From positions 1-7,015 of the forward strand of contig JARFPW010000178.1 of NCBI GenBank assembly GCA_029288095.1: 7,015 nt of DNA, given 5' to 3'. Under the pieces are notes generated by a model. The model was not told the origin of the DNA. It was given only the letters and a program-made list of their open reading frames with translations, and did no database searches. The translations under genes were made by a program, and so were the position numbers. Below, piece after piece: positions 1 to 6,611 of this stretch. Origin of the DNA: Gemmatimonadota bacterium (GTDB lineage: Bacteria > Gemmatimonadota > Gemmatimonadetes > Palauibacterales > Palauibacteraceae). Numbering within the stretch: position 1 is the stretch's first letter; each line of letters begins with the position of its first letter.

Positions 1-132
1 CTTCTCCGTCAGCTCGGCCATTGTCTCATCCAGGTCCGGGCCACGTCGCTGCTGGGCCAGAGCCAGTCCCGGCAGGGCGCCGACCAACAAGGCTGCTATC
101 GCGAAACGCGTAACTGTACTCCGCTGACGCAT
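1..132 (-). CDS. Small secreted or periplasmic protein, N-terminal part only (truncated by window edge)
   Basis: An open frame starts at the ATG at 132..130 and stays open for 44 codons to the window edge, so only the N-terminus is visible. Residues 1-27 form a clear Sec signal peptide: a basic start (MRQRSTVTR), a hydrophobic core (FAIAALLVGALPGLALA) and a likely cleavage after ALA, before QQ. The mature part begins with an arginine-rich, then acidic stretch (QQRRGPDLDETMAELTEK). A strong Shine-Dalgarno sequence (TGGAGGA) lies six or fewer bases upstream of the ATG and fixes the start. It lies downstream of the TonB-dependent receptor in the same orientation, separated by about 180 bases that contain a stem-loop and a possible promoter. 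I therefore treat it as a separate unit, although co-transcription is possible. I cannot name the family from 44 residues. That it is an exported coding sequence is well supported; its function is unknown. Confidence 0.75.
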   Translation of the reverse strand, partial: MRQRSTVTRFAIAALLVGALPGLALAQQRRGPDLDETMAELTEK

Positions 133-135
133 CGT

Positions 136-142
136 TCCTCCA
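136..142 (-). promoter_or_regulatory. Shine-Dalgarno sequence for the secreted-protein gene
   Basis: On the minus strand this reads TGGAGGA and ends three bases before the ATG, with the GGAGG core at normal spacing. It is the main support for the start at 132 in a gene that is otherwise cut off by the window. Confidence 0.65.
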
Positions 143-217
143 CTGGTTGAACCGGGACGTCCGCCGGGTGCGGTATTGGGTCCCGTGCTGCCTGATCCTC
201 TGACTCGGACACGCGTC

Positions 218-246
218 ATTCTATTCCGACGGCCTGCAGACGCGAA
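218..246 (-). promoter_or_regulatory. Possible sigma-70-like promoter for the secreted-protein gene
   Basis: On the minus strand there is a -10-like TAGAAT (223..218, five of six to consensus). Exactly 17 bases upstream is a poor -35-like TTCGCG (246..241, three of six). The element lies directly after the stem-loop that follows the receptor gene and about 85 bases before the ATG at 132. Only the -10 is good, so this is a candidate rather than a firm call. Confidence 0.28.
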
Positions 247-280
247 CCGAGCCGGCAACCGTCCAGGCCGCCGGCTCGGT
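246..280 (-). terminator. Stem-loop after the TonB-dependent receptor gene, probable terminator
   Basis: A perfect 11-bp inverted repeat (ACCGAGCCGGC at 246-256, GCCGGCTCGGT at 270-280) encloses a 13-base loop and begins 33 bases past the receptor's stop codon. The stem is very GC-rich, as expected of a terminator. However, the RNA after it reads UCGCGUC and has no U-tract, so it may be a weak or Rho-assisted terminator, an mRNA 3'-end stabiliser, or part of the leader of the next gene. Confidence 0.5.
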
Positions 281-312
281 CGTGGTTCGAGCCTCGAATA
301 TACGTCGTACTG

Positions 313-3126
313 CTACTGCAGATTGAAGCTCAGCTTCGTGTAGTAGAACCCGCCGTTGGAGCCGAACTGCGTTACCCGGCGGCTGAACACGAACCGTTCG
401 TCCGAGCGGTTCCCGGCGACCGTGTGCTGGTCGGGATACGTGTTCAGCAGATTGTTCGCTCCGATCGTCCAGCGGATCGCTTCCGTCAGGTCGTAATTGA
501 CGTCCAGGTCGAAGAGCACCTTCGAACCGAACGTCTCATCGTTGTCCGAGTTCGTGGGCTTGTACTCGATGCTGCCGTAGTAGTTGCCCCGGATCGTCCC
601 GGTGACCCGACCCTTCTGGTACTTCGCGGCCAGCGAACCCTTCGTCCTGGGCAGCGCGTCCTCGAGCCGATTCCGCTCTTCCCGGTTGAACAGGGTGCTT
701 GCAACGGCATCCAGGTCACCGCCCGTGAACTTCGCGGCGACGCTGGCCGGCACGTTGATGTTTTCGACCTCCGTATCGGAGAAGTTCGCGGATCCGGTGA
801 GTGTCAGCTGACCACCACTCATCTCCATGCCATACGAGGCGACGATATCGACCCCGGTCGTCTTCGTATCAACGGCGTTGGAGAAGAACTGGGCCTGGGA
901 AACACCACTCGCGGCAAACGGCGCCAGCAGACCAGCCACGATCGGATCCCCGTCCGTGAACCTGCTGGTCAGCACAATGCGGTCGTCGATCTGGATGTGG
1001 TAGACGTCCGCGGTCAGGCTGAGACCGTTACCCGGATTCACCGTGAATCCCGCACTTATGTTCGTCGACGTCTCTTCCTTCAGGTTCGGAATTCCGAAGG
1101 CTGCGGCGACCCCACTCAGGTTGTTCGCCGTCAACACCTGGCTGGCCTCGAGCATACCGGAACCGGGATCGATCACGAACTGCGTGCTGATGTTGTTGAA
1201 CCACACCTGATGCAGCGACGGTGCCCGGAAACCGTTGCTCACCGCTGCTCGAATCGCGAAGCCCGGAGACACCTCAATCCGGCTCGCGGCTTTCCCTGTC
1301 AGAACGGAACCGAAATCGCTGTAGTTCTCGAACCGCCCTCCGACATCGAGCGTCACGTTGCTGCTCAGCTCCGTCTCAAAACCGGCGTACACGCTGATGC
1401 TGTTGCGCGTCCGGTCGACTTCGTTGGCCGGCTGAAATCCGGCGAACACCTGCGATCCCGCAGCCTTCGGCGAGCCCGTCGAGGTGGTGTCGAAATCGAC
1501 GCCCGGGATCGGGCCGCCGTTGCCGAGCTGCCAGGAGGCGTCATCTCCCGCCTCGATCGTGTAGTTCTCCACGCGGAATTCGGCACCCGTTACCAGCGAC
1601 ACCGTCACCTCTCCCTCGGACTTGAGCAACCGAACCGCGTCGAGGTTGCCCACGTTCTGAGCGAACTTCAGGGTGCCGGCATCGAACGAAACGGGACTGG
1701 CTGCGCCGAGCGAGGCATTGTCGGTGTTCTCGATGTTGTACAACAGCGAGTTTCCGCCGTGCGTGAAGCTGAGATCGACGTCCCAGCCCGCATAGTCGCC
1801 GCGTAGTCCGATGCTGAGCGATTCATCGTTGATGTTGGTGTGGATCTCGGGAAGAAATCCGTTGGGGTACAGCTCCAGAATGGTCTTGGTCTCTTCGTTG
1901 GCTCGGCGGAAGAAACCGGTCGCCATCCCGTCACGATGCGAAATCCCGCCGAACGCATACAGCTCCGCACCATCGCCTACCGGAATCGCGCTGTTGAAGA
2001 ACGCCATGCCCACGACGGCCTCCCCCTGCCCCGTCGTCATCGAGAAGTCCTCGCGCGTCAGGCCACGAGCGGCGATCTCGGCATCCGTCGCATCGACGCC
2101 GGTGATCCCGAGAAACTGGTCCTTCATCTCGATGCCCGAGCGGTTCGTCCGTTCCCGGTTGAGGAAGCTGCCGGTCACGTTGAAATACCCGCCGTCGCCG
2201 ATCGGGAACCCGAAATTGGCGTCGACGTTGATCTGTTCGCCGTCGCAGTCCCACTCGAGCGTCTGTGGGGACCCGTCAGGACGGTCCGGCTGATTGAGAC
2301 ACCCGCCGGTCATCCCCGCCCGCACCGACGACCGGAAGCTCTCGGTCTGATCGTGAAGGACGATGTTGATGACACCCGCGATCGCGTCCGAGCCGTACTG
2401 CGAAGACGCCCCGTCACGGAGCACTTCGATTCGCTGGATCGCCGAGGGCGGGATTGAATTGAGGTCGGTTCCCACAGTTCCACGACCGAACGTTCCGTTC
2501 ACATTGACCAGTGCGCTGGAGTGACGACGCTTCCCGTTGACCAGGACGAGCACCTGGTCAGGTCCGAGGCCCCGCAGGCTGGCCGGATTGATGTGGTCGG
2601 TTCCATCGGAGATCGTCTGGTGCGATGCGTTGAACGACGGGACGATTTCGCGGAGAATCTGGTTCACTTCCGTATGACCGGACTCCCGAATCTCGGCTCC
2701 GCTGATCACATCCACCGGCACCGGTGTCTCGGTGGCTGTTCGCGCCGTGCGCGAGCCGACGGCCACCAGGACCTGGCCCATCTCGATCGCCTGGCTGGCC
2801 AGCTGGAAGTTGACGGTGGGACTGTCTCCCTCCGATACCGAGATGCTCTCCTCACCCGGCCTGTAGCCGATCGACGTGGCTCGCAGCGTATAGTTGCCGG
2901 GCAGGACTCTAATCGAGTAGGCGCCGTTGCTGTTCGTCGGCGCCGTCCGATTGGTACCCACGACCGAAACGGCCACACCGCTCAAGGCCGCGCCTGTGGC
3001 GGCATCGGTGACCGTACCTGTGATCGCTACTGCATCCTGCGCATTAGCGGACTCGGGCAAAGCGAAGCCCACAAGGGACAGCGTGGCTGCAATCGTAGCA
3101 CTCTTGAGCAAACTGGATAATGACAT
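313..3126 (-). CDS. TonB-dependent outer-membrane receptor with N-terminal carboxypeptidase-regulatory-like domain
   Basis: A 937-residue protein predicted to be an outer-membrane beta-barrel that takes up a ligand using TonB/ExbBD energy. Residues 1-30 form a signal peptide (basic KSA, hydrophobic IAATLSLVGFAL, cleavage near ANA-QD). Residues about 34-108 are a carboxypeptidase-regulatory-like beta-sandwich (ITGTVTDAATGAALSGVAV, then NGAYSIRVLPGNYTL). The plug spans about 130-260, with NGKRRH at 198-202, RIEVLRDGASSQYG (232-245) and DAIAGVINIVL (247-257), all classic plug motifs. The barrel fills the rest, with the family's NGFRAPSLHQ at 631-640 and ANNLLNTYPD at 890-899, and ends in a strand-like YYTKLSFNLQ. 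A longer frame begins at 3219, but those 31 extra residues precede the signal peptide, and a perfect SD sits before the ATG at 3126, so I chose 3126. Two cysteines (276, 294) flank a likely surface loop and could form a disulfide. No SusD-like partner is present in the window, and the substrate (siderophore, cofactor, glycan or other) cannot be told from sequence alone. Confidence 0.93.
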   Translation of the reverse strand: MSLSSLLKSATIAATLSLVGFALPESANAQDAVAITGTVTDAATGAALSGVAVSVVGTNRTAPTNSNGAYSIRVLPGNYTLRATSIGYRPGEESISVSEGDSPTVNFQLASQAIEMGQVLVAVGSRTARTATETPVPVDVISGAEIRESGHTEVNQILREIVPSFNASHQTISDGTDHINPASLRGLGPDQVLVLVNGKRRHSSALVNVNGTFGRGTVGTDLNSIPPSAIQRIEVLRDGASSQYGSDAIAGVINIVLHDQTESFRSSVRAGMTGGCLNQPDRPDGSPQTLEWDCDGEQINVDANFGFPIGDGGYFNVTGSFLNRERTNRSGIEMKDQFLGITGVDATDAEIAARGLTREDFSMTTGQGEAVVGMAFFNSAIPVGDGAELYAFGGISHRDGMATGFFRRANEETKTILELYPNGFLPEIHTNINDESLSIGLRGDYAGWDVDLSFTHGGNSLLYNIENTDNASLGAASPVSFDAGTLKFAQNVGNLDAVRLLKSEGEVTVSLVTGAEFRVENYTIEAGDDASWQLGNGGPIPGVDFDTTSTGSPKAAGSQVFAGFQPANEVDRTRNSISVYAGFETELSSNVTLDVGGRFENYSDFGSVLTGKAASRIEVSPGFAIRAAVSNGFRAPSLHQVWFNNISTQFVIDPGSGMLEASQVLTANNLSGVAAAFGIPNLKEETSTNISAGFTVNPGNGLSLTADVYHIQIDDRIVLTSRFTDGDPIVAGLLAPFAASGVSQAQFFSNAVDTKTTGVDIVASYGMEMSGGQLTLTGSANFSDTEVENINVPASVAAKFTGGDLDAVASTLFNREERNRLEDALPRTKGSLAAKYQKGRVTGTIRGNYYGSIEYKPTNSDNDETFGSKVLFDLDVNYDLTEAIRWTIGANNLLNTYPDQHTVAGNRSDERFVFSRRVTQFGSNGGFYYTKLSFNLQ

Positions 3127-3132
3127 CACGGT

Positions 3133-3139
3133 ACCTCCT
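3133..3139 (-). promoter_or_regulatory. Strong Shine-Dalgarno that fixes the receptor start
   Basis: On the minus strand this reads AGGAGGT, a near-perfect anti-16S complement, six bases before the ATG at 3126. It decides between this start and the upstream ATG at 3219. A GTG directly before the ATG is in frame too, but lies too close to the SD. The strong SD also argues against a Bacteroidota host, where such sites are seldom used. Confidence 0.8.
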
Positions 3140-3202
3140 GTACGATGACGACCGGAAAGCATCAGATACACGATCTGGTCATCCGGGAAAATGGGGCTGT
3201 GA

Positions 3203-3232
3203 TCTATAACTTCGGACATCGATAGATCGATG
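3203..3232 (-). promoter_or_regulatory. Candidate operator/promoter region upstream of the receptor
   Basis: A perfect inverted repeat, CATCGAT-AG-ATCGATG (3217-3232, 7-bp arms with a 2-bp spacer), lies about 90 bases upstream of the receptor ATG. On the minus strand a -10-like TATAGA (3208..3203, four of six) follows it. The 17-base spacing puts the -35 hexamer inside the right-hand arm of the repeat, although that hexamer (ATCGAT) is a poor match to TTGACA. Short, tightly spaced dyads overlapping a -35 are typical binding sites for dimeric regulators. The dyad itself is certain; its role and the promoter are inferred. Confidence 0.35.
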
Positions 3233-3279
3233 CCGTGGATCCTACCGGGCGGTACGACTTCGGGGTCTCAGACGCGGTG

Positions 3280-3299
3280 ACCGGGAAAACCTCCCCGGC
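3280..3299 (-). terminator. Stem-loop just after the acyl-CoA synthetase gene, possible terminator
   Basis: In the minus-strand RNA, GCCGGGGA and UUCCCGGU pair over 8 bp (including two G-U pairs) around a GGUU loop, starting about 10 bases after the ligase stop codon. No U-tract follows, so it may end or stabilise the hydratase-ligase mRNA rather than act as a classic intrinsic terminator. Confidence 0.35.
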
Positions 3300-3308
3300 A
3301 ACTCCGCG

Positions 3309-5459
3309 CTAAAAATCGGATAACAGGGCCAGTGCGTCAACCGCGAGGCTGTTCGACGGATATACGAATACCGGGTTCAGCTCTATCTCGTAGATACTTG
3401 GATGGGCCGCCAGGGCGTCTCCGAGGCCGAGACATAGCCGCTCGACAGAGGCCATGTCCGCCCCGTCTCGGCCCCGGTAACCCCTGAGAAGCGGCGCGAT
3501 TCGCAGGGCGTCCACCATGTCCCTGAAGTCCCCGCTCTGCAGGGGCAGCCCACGAATGGCCCGATCCCGGGTCGTTTCCACGAGTTCGCCTCCGGCACCG
3601 ACAACCAGGATGGGTCCGTAATGCGGGTCATGCCGGCAGGCGACGAGGAGCTCCGCTGTCGGTCGTCCCAGCAGGGGAGAAACGAGAACGCCCTGAAAGC
3701 AGGACTCGATGTTGGCAGAGGCGGCGAAGCGGTCCGCGGCCAGGCGAATCCGGTCGAACCCATCGGAGGCTTCGCGCGCGCCCTGAACTCCGAGCTCGAT
3801 GCCTCCGGCCTCCGTCCTGTGAAGGATTGAGCTGGAAAGGAGCTTCAGAACGACGGGTTCGGGCGACCGCGCGGCCACGTCTGCGGCCTCCTCGGCCGTC
3901 CTGCAGAATTCGGCGTCGACGAGGGGGATACCATGCCGTTCGAGGATTGGTCGGATCTCCCATTCCGTGAGCACGCGCCGCCCCTCCTTGCGGGCAGTGA
4001 GTACTTGAGGAGCCTCAGGAGTGTCGATCGCTTTCGGAGGGACAGGAGCGGCGAACTCGCGCTCGAGGAACCTCCCCCGCGCCACGACCGCCTCGATGCA
4101 GCCGATCGCGGTGTCCAGGGAGGCCAGCACGGGCACGCCTGCTGCCCGCAGCGCGTCGAGCGCCGGATTCGTGCGGGCGGCGTAGACGGTATGTACCACC
4201 AGCGGGATTCCGGCCTTCCGCGACTGCTCGGCCAGTCGACCGGCTACCACAGCCTCACTGGCCTCTAGCGAAGAATCGAATCGCAAGGCATAGCCGCCGA
4301 ACAGCCCCGTGAGCAGAATGCCGCCGACATCCGGTTCCGCGACGACCGTCTCCATTACGCTCGCGAACGTCTCCAACCGCCGGTCGGCGCCACCCGCGAG
4401 GTCGACAGGATTGCCAGTGGCCGCAGCCGGTCCGAGAAGCTCCGCCATCCGCCCCTGGGAGTCCTGGCCGAAGCTGGCCAGCTCGATACCTCGCTCCGCG
4501 AGCAGATCAACCGCGAGGGTCGCGTGGCCCCCACCGTCCGCGATGACCCCGATCCCGTGTCCGGGCGCGATCGGCGGCTGATGCGTCAGGGTCTTCCCGA
4601 TACCGAGAAACTCGTCCGACCGCTCGACTACCACGACGCCGCGTTGGGCCGCCAGGGCCTTGAACGCGTCGTAAGACCCGGCCACCGCTCCGGTATGCGA
4701 CAGCGCGGCCTCGATTCCCTTCTGGGAGCGGCCTCCCTTCAGGACGATCACCGGCTTGGTGCGGTTAACTCGACCTGCCACCTCCAGAAAAGACCGGGCA
4801 TCCTGAAACCCTTCTACGTAGGTAAGCACTCCGCGGGTGTTCCGATCCGCCTCCAGGTACTCCAGGTATTCGTGGAAGGCTATATCGCTCTCGTTACCCA
4901 CCCCGACGTAGAGGGAGAGCCCGAGACCGGACGCGGCCATGGCGGTCATCAGATCGAGCCCGATGTTGCCGGACTGCGAGAGGATCGCCAGGCTCCCCGG
5001 GGTCACGGACTCGACGCCCACCAGGTTCAGACCAATGTGAGGATTCAGGATCCCGGACGTATTCGGACCGATGATCCGCATGCCGTACGCTCGTGCCGTC
5101 GCCACGAGTTCCGATTCGAGCGCACCGCCGTCGGCGCCCGATTCTCGGAACCCGACCGCCAGCACCACGGCTCCGCCGATGCCGACCTGACCGCATTCGG
5201 CAACCGCTGAGGGAACGCGCCCGGCGGCGAGACTGATCAGAGCGAGATCCGGTACCTCGGGCAGTTCGGATACCGACGGGTACACCCGCAGTCCAAGCAA
5301 CTCTCCGCCAGACGGATGCACCGGAAACACGCCGCCCTCAAACCGCGAGTTCTTCAAGGCACGAACCGCCTGATGGCCTCTTTTGGTGGGGTCCTGCGAC
5401 GCACCGATGACTGCGACGGAGGATGGAGCGAGGATGCGATGAAGAACCGGCGACGTCAC
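3309..5459 (-). CDS. Single-chain NDP-forming acyl-CoA synthetase (acetate-CoA ligase family, fused alpha-beta)
   Basis: A 716-residue cytoplasmic enzyme predicted to make an acyl-CoA from a carboxylic acid, CoA and ATP, releasing ADP and phosphate (or the reverse reaction, forming ATP). In order: a CoA-binding Rossmann domain from about 8 (VAVIGAS at 15-21); a succinyl-CoA-synthetase-like domain with SQSGNIG at 161-167 and the SHTGA motif at 254-258, whose His255 matches the phosphohistidine of this superfamily; a third domain from about 300 (GVIADGGGHATL, then GNPVDL at 349-354); and a C-terminal ATP-grasp domain from about 495 with SSSILHRTEAGG (542-553), including His547, which aligns with the second, swinging-loop histidine described in archaeal ADP-forming acetyl-CoA synthetases. 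It ends with the typical EIELNPVFV (691-699). All key motifs look intact, and there is no GNAT domain, unlike Pat/PatZ lysine acetyltransferases. The start is GTG at 5459, overlapping the hydratase stop as GTGA. An upstream ATG at 5534 would add residues unlike the family and lies deep in the hydratase gene. The acid substrate cannot be read from sequence; a FerA-like aromatic acid is one option. Confidence 0.92.
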   Translation of the reverse strand: MTSPVLHRILAPSSVAVIGASQDPTKRGHQAVRALKNSRFEGGVFPVHPSGGELLGLRVYPSVSELPEVPDLALISLAAGRVPSAVAECGQVGIGGAVVLAVGFRESGADGGALESELVATARAYGMRIIGPNTSGILNPHIGLNLVGVESVTPGSLAILSQSGNIGLDLMTAMAASGLGLSLYVGVGNESDIAFHEYLEYLEADRNTRGVLTYVEGFQDARSFLEVAGRVNRTKPVIVLKGGRSQKGIEAALSHTGAVAGSYDAFKALAAQRGVVVVERSDEFLGIGKTLTHQPPIAPGHGIGVIADGGGHATLAVDLLAERGIELASFGQDSQGRMAELLGPAAATGNPVDLAGGADRRLETFASVMETVVAEPDVGGILLTGLFGGYALRFDSSLEASEAVVAGRLAEQSRKAGIPLVVHTVYAARTNPALDALRAAGVPVLASLDTAIGCIEAVVARGRFLEREFAAPVPPKAIDTPEAPQVLTARKEGRRVLTEWEIRPILERHGIPLVDAEFCRTAEEAADVAARSPEPVVLKLLSSSILHRTEAGGIELGVQGAREASDGFDRIRLAADRFAASANIESCFQGVLVSPLLGRPTAELLVACRHDPHYGPILVVGAGGELVETTRDRAIRGLPLQSGDFRDMVDALRIAPLLRGYRGRDGADMASVERLCLGLGDALAAHPSIYEIELNPVFVYPSNSLAVDALALLSDF
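5456..5459 (-). other. GTGA stop/start overlap between hydratase and ligase genes
   Basis: On the minus strand, GTGA contains both the ligase GTG start (5459..5457) and the hydratase TGA stop (5458..5456). A modest SD-like GAGG lies 11 bases before the GTG. Such overlaps usually mean translational coupling by re-initiation, giving matched amounts of the two proteins. Confidence 0.75.
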
Positions 5460-6253
5460 GTCCCGCGAAACCTCGGCTCGCGCTTCTCCCTGAACGCCGC
5501 GATCCCTTCCGCCCAGTCCTCGGTGTCCATGCATGCCAGAAGAGCTTCCGCCTCCATGCGAAGCACGGCGTCCAGCGTCGCTCCCTCGGCTTCGTTCAAC
5601 ACCCTTTTCAATCGTGAGACGGACTGGGGCGCCTTGAGGGCCACTTCCCTCGCCAGCTTCCCGGCAGTGGCTACTACCTCGGACGCGGGCACGGCCCGAG
5701 TGACCAGTCCCGCGTCACGGACCTGTCTCCCCGACATCATCGGGCAGAGCAGGAGGATCTCGTTTGCTCTCGCTCGTCCGACGCGTCTCACGAGCCCGCG
5801 CGTCACGCCTCCACCGACGAAGGTGCCGAGCGCAGCCTCCGGAAGCCTGAACTTCGCGTCTTCCGCCACCACCGATAAATCGCAGGCCAGCAGAAGCTCG
5901 AACCCGGCCCCGATTGCATGGCCGTTGGCGGCACCCACCACGACCTTGGGCATGGTCTGAATCCGCCGATTCACAGATTGGGCCGCCTCTACATACCGCG
6001 CTCTCGCTTCCGCGCCTCCCGTACCTCGCGCATGCGCCTCGAGATCCGCCCCCACGGAAAACGCCCGCCCGGATCCGGTGATGATCAACACCCTGACGTC
6101 CGGGTCGTCTTCGCAGCTCGCCAGGTGTTCATCAAGTACCTGGTACAGGTCGAGACAAACGGCGTTCATGCGGGCCGGTCGCTTCAACCGCAGGGTGACG
6201 ACCGAGTCCTCGCGTGACACCGTGACCGGTGAGTCGGTGGCGTGTCCGTCCAT
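5456..6253 (-). CDS. Enoyl-CoA hydratase/isomerase (crotonase) family protein
   Basis: A 265-residue cytoplasmic protein of usual crotonase length. The N-terminus has the family pattern VTVSRED...LRLKRPARMNAV (10-32). The first oxyanion-hole segment is AFSVGADL (64-71). The second is NGHAIGAGFELLLACDL (110-126), followed by AKFRLPEAALG (133-143). Glu119 and Glu139 occupy the places of the two catalytic glutamates of rat mitochondrial enoyl-CoA hydratase (Glu144 and Glu164) with the same 20-residue gap, so true hydration of a trans-2-enoyl-CoA is chemically possible. The C-terminal helical part contains the usual KAPQSVSRLK (207-216) and EDWAEGIAAFREKREPRF (245-262). The ATG at 6253 precedes the conserved start by a few residues; its SD is weak (GGAAA). 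It is the first gene of a coupled pair with the NDP-forming ligase (4-base overlap) and lies about 120 bases after the rRNA terminator. The substrate is unknown: beta-oxidation-like, or an aromatic acyl-CoA as in FerB. Confidence 0.93.
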   Translation of the reverse strand: MDGHATDSPVTVSREDSVVTLRLKRPARMNAVCLDLYQVLDEHLASCEDDPDVRVLIITGSGRAFSVGADLEAHARGTGGAEARARYVEAAQSVNRRIQTMPKVVVGAANGHAIGAGFELLLACDLSVVAEDAKFRLPEAALGTFVGGGVTRGLVRRVGRARANEILLLCPMMSGRQVRDAGLVTRAVPASEVVATAGKLAREVALKAPQSVSRLKRVLNEAEGATLDAVLRMEAEALLACMDTEDWAEGIAAFREKREPRFRGT

Positions 6254-6372
6254 CCGCGTTTCCGATGCCCGGGTGAATGAGAACCTCTAGCGGGTTGGGC
6301 GTCCGGAATACTCTCATGCAAGAGTTGGGGTGGCAACACGCGTCAGGGCGTTGAGCTGCCAGACGCACGAAA
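6254..6372 (-). other. Gap between rRNA terminator and hydratase gene, no convincing promoter seen
   Basis: This 119-base leader would have to carry the promoter of the hydratase-ligase operon. On the minus strand there is a -35-like TTGCCA, but only AGTATT-type sequence lies at 17-18 bases from it, so I do not call a promoter. No stem-loop or open frame of note is present. Short in-frame stretches here fall inside, or run into, the rRNA terminator and the hydratase gene. Confidence 0.4.
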
Positions 6373-6401
6373 CCCCACCGGGTCACTTGGACCGGGTGGG
6401 G
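6373..6401 (-). terminator. rRNA operon terminator hairpin
   Basis: A perfect 12-bp GC-rich inverted repeat (CCCCACCGGGTC at 6373-6384, GACCGGGTGGGG at 6390-6401) encloses a 5-base loop (CAAGT in the RNA). In the minus direction it is followed by TTT and begins about 13 bases after the 5S 3' end. This position and shape are typical of an intrinsic terminator closing an rRNA operon, although the U-run is short. Confidence 0.85.
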
Positions 6402-6414
6402 CTTCATAAGGGGA

Positions 6415-6526
6415 GCCGGCGGCGACCTACTCTCCCACGGCGAGCCGCAGTACCATCGGCGCTGAGGGGCTTAACTGCTGGGTTCGGGATGGGACCAGGT
6501 GTGTCCCCCTCGCGAGAGCCACCGAC
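6415..6526 (-). rRNA. rrf: 5S ribosomal RNA
   Basis: The minus strand carries the conserved 5S core: CACCTGGTCCCATCCCGAAC, then CAGCAGTTAAGCCCCTCAGC, then GCCGATGGTACTGC, and GGGAGAGTAGGTCGCC near the 3' end. I set the ends by helix I: 5' GUCGGUGGC (6526..6518) pairs over 9 bp with 3' GCCGCCGGC (6423..6415), G-U pairs allowed. This gives about 112 nt, close to the normal length; the true ends may lie one to three bases further out. It follows the 23S gene at about 85 bases and precedes the terminator hairpin, the standard bacterial order. Confidence 0.93.
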
Positions 6527-6611
6527 ACCTTTCGTGTCGAATAAAATGAGAAGGGGGAGTAGTCGTGTGCTGTACACAGGATACAAATGAGATGGAGTGT
6601 GTCAGTATAAG
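6527..6611 (-). other. 23S-5S internal transcribed spacer with processing-type stem
   Basis: About 85 bases, noticeably more A-rich than the flanking rRNA. No tRNA is present. At the 5S end, CGACAC (6523-6528) and GTGTCG (6534-6539) form a perfect 6-bp stem with a 5-base loop. It takes in the first few bases of 5S, so the precursor could fold this way before 5S helix I forms. Confidence 0.6.

Noticed and set aside
424..1806. A 460-codon open frame on the plus strand, opposite the receptor gene
   Set aside because: It is an antisense shadow of the receptor in GC-rich DNA: its composition is dominated by Arg and Val with no domain-like pattern, no signal and no SD. The receptor on the other strand is unmistakable.
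1811..3148. Several plus-strand open frames of 73-205 codons opposite the receptor N-terminal half
   Set aside because: They overlap each other and the receptor, and their sequences are low-complexity and Arg/Ser-rich. They are shadows of a strongly supported gene.
4524..5210. A 228-codon plus-strand open frame opposite the ligase
   Set aside because: It is antisense to conserved ligase motifs (including SHTGA), has His/Arg-rich random-looking content and no family resemblance.
6132..6407. A 91-codon minus-strand open frame reaching from the rRNA terminator into the hydratase gene
   Set aside because: It begins inside the terminator hairpin and overlaps the hydratase N-terminus in another frame; no SD or recognisable motif.
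6527..6611. Possible tRNA in the 23S-5S spacer
   Set aside because: Only about 85 bases, A-rich, with no T-loop GTTCRA-type motif, no acceptor stem pairing and no cloverleaf.
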